From Unio delphinus (Eukaryota; Mollusca; Bivalvia; Unionida; Unionidae), in the NCBI GenBank assembly GCA_029339505.1, contig JAQISU010000022.1, forward strand, positions 12,726,001 to 12,790,000: DNA of 64,000 bases, read 5' to 3'. A program made the translations under genes and the position numbers. The notes under the pieces were generated by a model. The model saw only the letters and a program-made list of their open reading frames with translations. It did no database searches and had not been told where the DNA came from. This document shows positions 21,472 to 32,393 of the stretch, piece after piece; the first letter of the stretch is position 1, and every line of letters starts with the position of its first letter.

Positions 21472-21876
21472 ATGTCAAATTTTGATTTGAAGCTAAAAAG
21501 TTAGCGATAAAAAAACTGTAGAGGTGTTTTTATGCGAGATCAATTACCACAACAACCAAACAGCGTTGAAACCGGTATCATTAATCTCGATAAGAGCACC
21601 GGACCTGGAACTCACTGGGTTGCATACGCGATTGATCCGCGTGTAATTGTTTATTTTGATTCATATGGGTTAGCGCCACCTAAAGAATTTATGTGTTATA
21701 TACATCAATTAAAAATTCCTCGCTGGTAATCCACGCTACCAACACAGAAAATGACCGACCCACCAATATGCGGCCTAAAAGTATTAAATGTACTCAGAGC
21801 TATGTCATCATCAACTAAACCACCCCATAAAACCGTACATGAATATACGAGTAATCGCTTTTTAGAGAGATCTTAA
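21472..21876 (+). pseudogene. Adenain-like cysteine protease, element 2
   Basis: This is an adenovirus-protease-like (C5-type) enzyme. The frame from ATG 21472 holds three stops (TAG and TAA near 21502-21510, TAA 21727-21729). Counting from the inner Met at 21532, His28 lies in GPGTHWVAYA, Asp43 in VYFDSYG and Cys80 in DPPICGLKVL, the His/acid/Cys triad of the family in the same frame. The C-terminus ends at TAA 21874-21876. The stretch MRDQLP before the His is also typical. In contrast to the protease of element 1, no frameshift is needed, only stops. It would have processed virion precursors. Confidence 0.75.
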
Positions 21877-21882
21877 AATATA

Positions 21883-22880
21883 ATGGTTGATATTTGGGTA
21901 AGATCTCTCTCAAACCTGAAAAAAAACCACCGCGGAAATATCTGCAACCAAAGAAGTAAAAAAATTAATCGAAGATGAAATATCCGAGATGCTAAACCTC
22001 GCAAGTGCGGATCCAGATGAAATAGTCGTATTTCAAGACAAACAAGGGGAATTGAAAACGAGTAATGTTTCCTTGAATGATATTCTAGTTAGAATTAATG
22101 GAGTAACTGAAAATTCCCTAGCGGTGTTTGATTCCACTGGTAGGATTAAACCAGGAGTTATTTTACCAACTGTGATAGATAGTATCAACAATCGAGTAAA
22201 AAAAAATCCGGTGACTCAATGACAGGTCCCCTCGACATGAACTCTAATAAAATAACCACACTTGGCGATCCAACACTGGATACTGATGCTGTGACAACAA
22301 AATATGTAGATGATAAGCTAACGACGCTGCACGACGAGTATAAAACCACAGATGGTAACCTATCAACGCTGCGAGCTGAGAATGATGTTCATGTGACTGC
22401 GTTTGCAAACCTCCGTAGGAATTTTAGAAAATCGGATGAAATCATGAATAATTTCATTGGTGATCCGATGAATGTCCCAAGGAAACTTTTCGATATTAAA
22501 ACAACTATTGATGCTATTAAACAAAAACAAGAAGATATCATTGCTAATTTTCCTGCTATCGCGACCCGGCTAGATAAAATCAAAATACCGCATAAACAAA
22601 ATATCAATACCGTGTACTCGATACATCATAGCTCTTTCACCTGGACACCTCAAAATAACATCATTGGAGTGTCTGCAGATGTTAAGGGCATCTATAGATT
22701 AACTCTGATTTCGCCATTGCAGTTTAACGTATCATCGAGTACATCTACTGATGTGAATACTGCAAGTGCAATAATAGATAAGGGATCCAGTGAAACATTT
22801 ACAATAACCCCCTCAGTGGTAATTTAGCATCAGCGTCATTTACGGATTATGTCGAATTTGTGATTGATTTAAGTAAATAG
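21883..22880 (+). pseudogene. Tail-fibre-like attachment protein, element 2
   Basis: ATG 21883 lies 6 bases after the protease stop. After a slip in an A-rich run near 21920, the frame reads a helical start (AEISATKEVKKLIEDEI), then a beta-rich part to about 22200. After a second frameshift comes MTGPLDMNSNKITTLGDPT followed by DTDAVTTKYVD, the repeat signature of phage tail fibres and of trimeric fibre shafts (NxIxxLxDPxxxxDAxTKxYVD). Next are a coiled-coil-like stretch (DKLTTLHDEYK, RLDKIKIPHK) and a beta-rich head. A third frameshift near 22820 leads to the final strand and TAG 22878-22880. It was probably a receptor-binding spike at the vertices. That is inference from the motif. Confidence 0.65.
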
Positions 22881-22884
22881 TATA

Positions 22885-23182
22885 ATGAATGTCCAGCAGT
22901 ATCGATATGATCAAGTCCGTGAGTTTCAAACTAAACTAAAAATTCTTATTGACGAGTATACCGCGAAGGTAAAAAAAATACCTGAGGCGAATTACCAGCG
23001 TCGATATTATCGTGTATTCGGTTTCAAGTGTAATTGCTGGAACTGGTATATTGTTATCAGCAATAGCAGCACTGGCACCTGTAGTTGTCACAATTTGTGT
23101 GTCATCGGCGACAACAATTACAGGAATTCTTAGCATCATCACAAACAAAATATCCACATGCAGTCAGAATAAACTACACTAA
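22885..23182 (+). pseudogene. Small membrane protein, element 2
   Basis: ATG 22885 begins 4 bases after the fibre stop. The first about 45 codons are helical and charged (YDQVREFQTKLKILIDEY). After a frameshift near 23010-23020, the other frame gives a long hydrophobic segment with Gly/Ala/Val (SVIAGTGILLSAIAALAPVV...) and ends at TAA 23180-23182. A protein with a coiled N-terminus and a pair of membrane helices sits at this place in related elements. Its function is unknown. Confidence 0.5.
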
Positions 23183-23219
23183 ACATCAAAATTAGAAAAA
23201 CAACACAATAATAATAATA

Positions 23220-26200
23220 ATGTCAATGTCGACATCAACAACGGAATTACTTCAGCAGATAACGACAAACACAACGCCGCAAAAGACAACCATGATCTCA
23301 ATAACCTCAACCAATCCTGAATTCAGTGTGAATTTCCCCACTGCGATTCCCGTTAAAGAGATAGCGCTGGCAAAATTACGAGTATATCACAGTTGGCCAA
23401 AGATTAGAATAAAATCATTTGGTGGTCAGCAACTGAATAATTTCTTGGTGTTTGCGAGTAAAAATAGACAAGACGGAACTCCAGACTGGAATATAGTTTC
23501 CTTACCATCTGGGTTCTACCAAATTAAACAAATCAATAATGAATTACAGCGTAGAATAAAATCCATTACGGGAAAAGAATCAAAAATCGCTATAACAGTT
23601 CATGAACCAACACTATCATCCGCGATTGAGATAAACTCACCCGGGTATGCTGTAGATATCTATCAGAGTTCTATAAGAACTGTGCTAGGATGGCCTGAAA
23701 TCCTACCTCGGACACCTTATCAGAATATACCCGAACACAAAAAGTCTGATTATGTCACAGACAATAAATCATATCATGATATCTCTCCTATAGAACATCA
23801 GCGGGATATGTTTACAAATCAGGCTTTATATAAAAATTTGAAATGGGGTTTTCATAGGAGGGATGGGCGGGGGTGGACGGAAATGAATCTAGCTGCTGTC
23901 TTGGAATATTTTAATTCCCTTAATAAAGGATGTCAAGTGCCAAATTTTTCGTCAGTGAAATCCAGTAATTAATTCGTAGGCTAGCTGACAATCAACTGTC
24001 TTGGAGTAGAGTTTGAACGGGAAGAATGTTAGTTTACCTCGGTCAGACTGTTACAATATTTAGAGTGAAAACGGACTGAATGTTTGACACGCGTTAAACT
24101 AGGTGATTCCTCACGCAGAGCTGTCAAAAATGATTGAGACAAATGATAAGGTGATATTCCGATCCTAAGTGGCACTTTTGGCATCTTGATAGACAGTTTT
24201 CAAAAGGTCCGCAAGGATAGCATTTATGCCGATTGGTCAAATGTATAGGAAAGAGGGTTGGGTCGAAACCTAGAATTGGGGAATATATTCTCTGAGTCAA
24301 TGAGTTTGAATTAAAGACCTCTGCAAGAGACGGTCAGCATTTATTAGTTCCAACATAGGAGAAGACTCCGGGGTAATTTTACAGCAGTGCCTTCGTAATA
24401 ATAAGCTCAGGAAAGACCGCCGGAAATCAAACGGCAGAAGCACGTCAAAAACACAAGGTATTTAACTCAAATTCACCTTTATCACGATGTAATGTATATG
24501 ATGTTTTTCTTTGTCATAGATGCATAATGTATCGATACTATGATACAAATAGTTAAGTATTACATTGATTTAATAACGTACTTTGATATGTTTCTTTGTT
24601 AAAGATGCATGATGTATTCATATTTTGTATGGATAGTCGGTTTTACAGTGATTTAATAATGTATTTTTGAATTCTGAATTAGCCTTTTTTCCCTTATATA
24701 CTTAGGTAGGTAAATGGGTGGTGTAGAAAACCCGCCGTGTACATTTATGATTGGAAAGTGTTACATTAATTTGAATTTATTATATTAGTAAATATGGATT
24801 GTGTGTTATGATATATTGCCTCACTTTACGTAATGATTTACGGGAATATATGACTTTCACAAATTCTGATGTCGATAATTAGCAGTAGAGCTCTATTAAT
24901 CTGAAGACTTGTATAGTATTTGTTAGCCGTGTAAATGATAACACTGATAGTAAGATCTGATTTTTCGAACCTGAAAACGGACTTATTATCTTAACTCTTA
25001 AAGTAGCGATATACTTAGGGCGTTTTACCCTTTTCTTTACAAGGAAAAATTGTCTGTTTGAAGAAAGAGCGAGGGAGTCGAAATTCAGAGACGGAAAAGA
25101 AGTTGGAAGACAGAGTTCTGTAATCCCGCTTACAACAAAAAGGGCAAGCAAGTCAAGACGAACGCAGAAGAGAAAAAACGAGAACCAGTCGTCGAACAAG
25201 GTCATTTTGAATCACCCAAAAGTCCAATGTTTTATGAATATTCGATTCCATGATGAAATTTACTCTCAGTATTAACGGCTAACTTCATTTATTTTTATTA
25301 GTGTTTGGGATTTTTATGAATGTATCCATTATTTTAAAGTTTCAGTTTATGTTTTTTCTAAACTAAGTGTATTCAGAAGGAAAGAAATTGTAATTTACAG
25401 TGTCATTCTTTCTTAATTGTATTTTTAATTAAATTCATATTTTATCTTTACGGGGGCTCGTGTGTTGTCTTGTTCAGAGTACCATCTCAGATTACTATAT
25501 CCATTGACCGGGCAAATTACACCGTAGAGATCATCTTCTAGATAACGATAATTAGTGGGAAGCGGTCCTCAAGTGTTGTTTTCCAAGTTGCGCAATACCT
25601 CTGACCAGGCCTTGTGCAATATTGTACTAATAACACATTGTTAACCGGCAGCGCACCATTACAAAGGACATAAGGAATATTTAGATAAATTACTCCTCCA
25701 GAATTTTCAAAAACATTTTATCGAGTTATCGTCAAAACTCAATTATCAAATACACGGAAATACTAAATCAAATTGTATACGATATGGAACTGTTTAACTT
25801 ACGACATATTTAAGGAGCACTAAATGCCAGAGATGGTTCTGAGAGAGTAGAATTTGCAAAGAAGTATAATATACGAGTAGAAGATATTTCAGCATTTACG
25901 TTTCCCGAGAATAATGCGGACAAACTAAAAAATCAACCAATGAGTACTTCCCACAAATACTCGCCGCATGGAAAAAAATAACACAACCACAAACAACTAT
26001 CCTCAAACATAATAATAACCCAGGAAATGGTGGTAGGTATATTCCTCCTCAAAATGTGAATATATCCTCGGTGATTGCAATAAGTCTAGTATGTGACGCT
26101 ATCGATGGAAGTTACCAAATAAAATAATCTCGAAAGATCAATTCAAGCCCAGCAGGGATATATTTTATATTCGTTTGCACCAATGGCTCCATCAGGATTT

Positions 26201-26350
26201 TTAATAATTGAGAAGCCAACAAATCCAGTGTATATGCGATGTCATAATGATTCATTAACAAGAATTAATTTTAAACTCACTGACCAGTCCAATAATTTGA
26301 TTGACTTAAGGAATGAGACTTTACAAATTAGTCTGTATGTGAAATCGTAA
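23220..26350 (+). pseudogene. Penton-like minor capsid protein, element 2, split by an insert
   Basis: The N-terminal part (ATG 23220 to about 23735) shows FSVNFPTAIPV, VYHSWPKIR, SLPSGFYQIKQINNEL and TVLGWPEIL, the pattern of the penton-like protein that accompanies this capsid type. The matching C-terminal part is found 2.3 kb on, at about 26034-26350. It reads SSVIAISLVCDAIDGSYQ, then after a frameshift APMAPSGFLIIEKP and TRINFKLTDQ, and ends at TAA 26348-26350. The 5' frame stays open for about 80 codons into the intervening DNA, where it no longer resembles the family. The insertion and the frameshift make the gene non-functional. Confidence 0.6.
23740..26030. mobile_element. Unidentified insert inside the element 2 penton gene
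   Basis: The two penton parts are separated by about 2.3 kb that I cannot place. Hints are a short ORF extension (SPIEHQRDMFTNQALYKN), degenerate repeats of a GATGTAATGTAT/GATGCATAATGTAT type at 24485-24660, and CGGGGGCTCGTG near 25450, which looks like a tRNA primer-binding site next to a long terminal repeat. An LTR-retrotransposon remnant would fit these hints. Exact borders, target duplication and terminal repeats were not found. Confidence 0.35.
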
Positions 26351-26585
26351 CGATTTCCATCTTAAGACTTTTACCAAACTGTCTTATTTTTTAGTTTTGT
26401 CTGAAATGGTTTCAGTCTCCGTAGAGGCCTTATTTTTGTTTAAAACTTGATCTGTTCGCCCTTCATGCTGCTCAAATGCTAGCAAACGATATTCACATGT
26501 TTAGATAAACATCGATACAGATTTAGATTAAATATAATAATACAACAAATAACAACTGGGTGCAACTTTTAATGAAATAAACCAA

Positions 26586-26845
26586 TTAGCAAAATTTACA
26601 ATATTTGGGGCAGGTGACCGCAGAAGGTCCCGTTGGCGTGCTACAAATTTTTAAAGTTTGGTCGAGCAGGGCACACGAAACTATGGAACTGTCTTCACAC
26701 TGACCCACAGTAAAATTCATCGGCAGTGTTGTCGTCAGCAGCGGCACCGTCACAACGTTTGGCAACGTCGTAGATGACTGATGTCGATGTCCCAAAGATG
26801 TGATATATGGAACAGCCGTAACTCCTCGTCCTGGTGTGTTTGTTA
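26586..26845 (-). CDS. Terminal ShKT-domain exon of secreted LU/ShK gene
   Basis: This is the last coding exon on the minus strand, preceded by the acceptor TTACACAG in phase 1. A Thr/Pro/Ser-rich linker of about 45 residues leads to a six-cysteine ShKT domain that starts CEDSSIVSC and ends CPKYCKFC, directly followed by TAA. The cysteine order (C-C-C-C-C-C with the final CxxC) fits ShK-type domains, which occur in secreted and venom-type proteins, often as channel blockers or protein-binding modules. 258 coding bases plus 2 agree with the phase of the upstream exons. An ATTAAA-like signal lies about 15 bases beyond the stop on the minus strand. Confidence 0.75.
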
Positions 26846-27755
26846 CTGTGTAATATGAATATAGTAGATAATTTAGATCGATGAGAAAAGATAAGTAGGT
26901 GAGCAAGTTAATGGGCAAATGAATCGGTCTATCAATCAGTCAGTCACAAAGTTAGCGAATAGTACATATTTTGAGCAGATTAATGCACGGTGTGTTAGCC
27001 AACATGTGTAAAACTTTTACTGAGTGATTCATCGATCCATACTCAGCCAGTTGGTTAATAGGTGATTGATATACATTGATTGGTTCACCACCTTTCGTGT
27101 GGAATTGCTAATGGAAATAGATTCAGGTTGTAGGAATGTACCTGAATTGTTGCGACACAATACATAAGAAGCATATTTAAGACTGCAGTGAAAACGAAAC
27201 ATAGTTTAACGTTGTAAACAGGAATATCTTGAAGCAAATGAATTAACTGATCCTGAATTCTACCTTACAACAAAACAGTATCGCAGACTTATCTGAAAAT
27301 CAGTCAAAACGTTTGAAATAAAAGAAACATTATATTTGTATAAACAAAATCGGACATTAATTGAAACAAATTCAAAAGATAGTCCCAGCACCCTATACAC
27401 CTTTTTACAGGACGAGAATACACAGCTACCGTGCGAAAAATCATTATGCTTTCACTCGATTTCAGAAAGCCTATTTATGACGTCATGAGAAATTGGTCAG
27501 ATACGCTTTTTATTTTAGGCTTTAGATATTTCGTATCGTATGCATGCATATGTTTGCGTGTCCTACTGAGATGGGGTTTCTAGACTGTTTCCCTTTTACG
27601 GACGGCTTTCCTTGTTAGCCAAATTGCTGAAAAGTGAGCCAAAATAATCGATATTATACATGCCGCTTCGCCTCGTCGGGAAAGTATTACGGGAGTTCGA
27701 GTGAATGCAGAGTCGCCTATAAATGATTCTAATTTATGCATGTTTTTTGTAAACG
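26846..27755 (-). other. Intron sequence
   Basis: AT-rich sequence between the last two ShKT exons. No further exon or repeat is supported. Confidence 0.4.
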
Positions 27756-28110
27756 TATCCATCAATACTATACTGTAGTGTTTAATAAAGTATCCATCAA
27801 TGCTATGCTGTCCTATTTAATAAAGTATCCATCAATGCTATGCTGTCCTATTTAATAAAGTATCCATCAATGCTATGCTGTCCTATTTAATAAAGTATCC
27901 ATCAATGCTATGCTGTCCTATTTAATAAAGTATCCATCAATGCTATACTGTAGTGTTTAATAAAGTATCCATCAATGCTATACTGTAGTGTTTAAAAAAG
28001 TATCCATCAATGCTGCCCTGTCGTATTTAATAAAGTATACATCAATGCTGCCCTGTCGTATTTAATAAAGTAGACATCAATGCTACACTGTCGTATTGAA
28101 TACAGAAATT
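27756..28110. repeat. Tandem repeat, 35 bp x about 9.5
   Basis: The unit TATCCATCAATGCTATGCTG plus TCCTATTTAATAAAG is repeated head to tail, with two sub-types (ATGCTGTCC and ATACTGTAG) that alternate in blocks. The beginning and end units are more diverged. Confidence 0.9.
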
Positions 28111-29003
28111 AAAAAAACCTCTAAAGAACAATAATTTAATGTAAGGGAAAATAGCTTTTCCTTTTACATAATACATGTTGGACATTAACTTGGATAATAA
28201 TATTGCTCGAATCTATTTGAGTCGCCTACTGCTGGAAGCATATATGGTTTTCATCTGGATGTTCATTTGTTTTCCTTCACATTTTTCTTTCTAAAGTGTA
28301 CAATTAAATAACTGGAAAATCACCCCACTGTTGTCACGCACGTGTAAAAGCACGTTTCTTCTTATTTTAACTTATATTTAACATGATACATTTCATCTAA
28401 GTGCTTCTCACGGCGTTAGTTTTCTTTGAATCTCTCTACTTGTTTTTCATGGCATTAGTTTTCCTTGAATCTCCGTATAAACATCATCTTGAATGAATAC
28501 TCATATCAAATGTAGAATATGTCAACTATTGCTCTTTTACTGACATCAGTTATTGCCATGCCAAAATTACCATATATGGAACCATTTTAGTGTCCTTTAA
28601 TTTTCACGACATTCTTGGTGACAAATTATGCGTATTCCTACCATTACTACAGCGTGTTTCCACGTCTGTTGGAAAAGGCCGAGTGATCTCCGATTATGTG
28701 ACTCCACGTGTCAGTTATGTATTTATAGGTATCACAATTTAGAAAATATTAACAAATTCTTCCAAAATCACAAAATAAATCTGGTCCAACATTGATATTA
28801 ATAAAAGAAAAATAATGCATTATATCCCAGAACAGGAATCCTAAGCTTATGTGAGGAGTCCATTGACAACAGTAGACTATATATAAAACACAAATACACT
28901 TTCAAAATCAGCCGTGTTAAACGTCAAGAAAAGATCATGACCCCATCAAAGTCTATGCACGAATTTTAAATATGAGGATATATGGAGAAATACTTGTTCA
29001 TTT

Positions 29004-29955
<952 letters not shown>

Positions 29956-30741
29956 TATATATAGACATAATCGACAGTAAATCGGGCATTACATCAAGGA
30001 AGCATCTGTTTTCTTGGCGCAGATGTGAAGAATGGTGTCCATTTCTGAGCAGTAACACTGGTTGAATCGATGCAAGGCGGAGGGATGGTAGGGTCTGTCA
30101 GAATGTGTGTATTCTATTCGAATACATAATCATTTTTTGGGAAAATGTAAATATTTGTAATCTGTAAAATGTGAAGACAGTATTTACTGTGAATACAAAA
30201 ATGTTTCTTTCATAAATTGCACTGTACAAGAGTATTTTAAAAACGAAATCCTCAAATATGGGAAAATTGCGGATACCACTGAACAAAAAAATAAAACGGA
30301 CTGCTCAATGTCTAGCCATGTGATAATTGTGTTATGACGTATACCATTGAACTGATCTATCGTTATGGTCATCTTGGTTGTGGGAGTTTAACATCTTTGT
30401 TCCGTCCAAAGCGTAAGCGCAAGTAATTCTCGATTCAGCAGAAGCACAAAGACATAGAGGGTCACTACATTCAGTCGTAGTACATGGACCAAAGCAATGG
30501 CGAACATGATAAAACTACAGATTCGATTCTGCTGACTAGGTTTGTGAACAAGAGAGTGTTTTGGCCGGGAGATCACAAACATTTTGTGTTTGAGTTTGAA
30601 CTCACTGTCTGTGATCAGCCAGACTCAAATGACTTTAATTTTGTAACACCATCTTTGATTGGCTGGTATTATATATTGAGTAAGTTCAAACTCAATCTCA
30701 GAGTGTTTAATGATCTCATACATGGTCGTGGAACCGACACT
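29956..30741. other. Intron sequence before the tandem duplication
   Basis: An unremarkable stretch. The plus-strand ORF 30484-30825 runs into the duplicated unit and shows no family resemblance. Confidence 0.4.
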
Positions 30742-30934
30742 TTTGCCAAAACCCAAAATCTCACCAGTAAATCAACAAATATCCCAATGAGGAACTGTGG
30801 CGGAAACTACTTTACAAACTGTTGAGGTAATTGAATTAAATTGTATACTTAATAGATAGGAAGTCAAATACATGTTACGAAAATGTATCAAATTCGACAT
30901 TGCGAAGACATGAAACAATGTAGTTCTTCCTTAC

Positions 30935-31165
30935 CAGTGCAGAAGCCACAGAAATGCGGACAGTATGTGAGTGCAGCTTGTGTCTTCTGAGTGCATATGT
31001 GAAGTGACCAATCTAGCTCCGTACAGTTCACAGAGGACGAATCCACGCATGCTTTAGGGGTGATCATCGAACTCATGAGCACATCGGTCGAAAGAGATAA
31101 AGGCAGATTGGTCGAAAGAGATAAAGGCACACCGGTTGAAAGAAGTGGAGGCACAGTGATATTAT
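30935..31165 (-). CDS. ShKT-domain exon, copy 1
   Basis: Minus-strand exon of 231 bp, bounded by the acceptor CCTTGTAG and the donor CTG|GTAAGG, phase 1 at both ends, so it can be added or lost without a frame change. It encodes a Ser/Thr/Pro/Leu linker made of 8-residue repeats (VPLSLSTN, LPLSLSTD), then a six-cysteine ShKT domain (ACVDSSSVNC ... CPHFCGFC). It is nearly identical to the copy at 32587-32913. Confidence 0.8.
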
Positions 31166-31529
31166 CTACAAGGAATGGAAAGGCATGTTAACTATAAATG
31201 AGTCTTTTTTTAAGTTAGTATGTTCTTTAAAATCACACATATAACACATCAGTGCAAATATATGCAAATTATTTTCTTTCCAGATTATTTCTTGTCTTCA
31301 AAATAGAACATTTTTCGTTTTAAACAAATTCCAGCTAATAGTAAATTATTATTATTTTCTTCTTTTTTTAAGTTATTTTACATAATTTGATAATTAATAC
31401 TAAAGTTATTCTACTATAAAATTGATACAATAAGTCCGATAACGATGTGGATACAAAAAAAGACTGTATCCATAATAAAAATGAGTGTGTCTTTATAATT
31501 GTTGTGTAATGATGAATTGATATTAATAT

Positions 31530-32390
31530 GGCCGCTATCGCTTAACCAGCTTGAAGCAGCTGTCCCGTTTTTGTGCCGTTTTTCATGATATATGTGCTTG
31601 TTGTCTGTCTTCGTCTAAGTTATGTTTCACCATGAATTGACTGTTTAGTTCGTATGTGTTTGTTCATCTCCTTGTTCTGGAAACGAGAACAATTCTATTT
31701 TTTCTCAGCTGTCTTGCTTCACTGCTACAACGTTCGTTCTTTGTTCTTGAATTCACCGCCATCGCGTGATCGCCAGGTAATCCGTTTATGCTATGATGGC
31801 CCCTCATTAATTGTTTTAAATGACCACTTTTTGGCTCTCCACACTACGTTGTGCTCAAGACCAAACGAACTGGGACTACATTCATTATTACTTAAATGTA
31901 AACGAGAGCGAAGAAAACAACGTTGTTTCAAAGTTGGCTTGTGTAGAACAAGAAGAAGAATTCCAGCTATCTCCCTTTCACACTTTCCGTTTCAACACGT
32001 TAAACCTTCTGGCCGTTAATGGTTCTAATTGCTACTAAATAGTCAACCTTTGTGTCAACTATCCCAGAGATACCACTGCATATTGAATTATTCAATGCCC
32101 AGTCATTAGGAACACCAGAAAAGCGCACAGAAATAGTTAATTTTATCAACGATCAGAATATCGACGTCTATTTCCTGACGGAAACATGGCTAAACATATC
32201 ATGAGATCCCAAGTGCGCGGATCTAACACCTAACGGTTACTACATCAAGTCGATCACCCGCCACTTTCGCGGAAATGAATTGATATAATTACAATGAATT
32301 CCATGTATTCCATGTAAAAATGTCTTAACCACGCCACAACGTTCAATTTCTGCCACACATCATTTGAACTAGTCCATACAACACTCACAA
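31530..32390 (+). mobile_element. CR1-like LINE, 5' part, truncated by the duplication
   Basis: The plus strand carries short basic reading frames (LHSLLLKCKRERRKQRCFK) typical of the start of a CR1-type ORF. An endonuclease N-terminus follows at about 32070-32280 (NAQSLGTPEKRTEIVNFIND, then VYFLTETWL). The sequence ends at the duplication joint. The left limit is uncertain because both duplicated units share it. Confidence 0.6.
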
Positions 32391-32393
32391 TTT

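Larger units (their letters stand above)
30742..32393. repeat. Tandem segmental duplication, first unit
   Basis: Starting at TTTTGCCAAAACCCAAAATC, this unit of about 1.65 kb is repeated immediately downstream (32394-34135). It holds one ShKT exon on the minus strand and, on the plus strand, the 5' part of a LINE, which is cut off at the junction near 32390. The two units are highly similar by eye, apart from small indels and extra 24-bp repeats in the second ShKT exon. Confidence 0.85.

Noticed and set aside
24879..25205. 108-codon minus-strand ORF in the penton insert
   Set aside because: It shows no recognised motif or membrane topology of note, and lies in probable non-coding or LTR-like sequence.
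27756..28110. 35-bp repeats considered as a CRISPR-like array
   Set aside because: Units are directly contiguous with no unique spacers, and the setting is clearly eukaryotic. It is a minisatellite.
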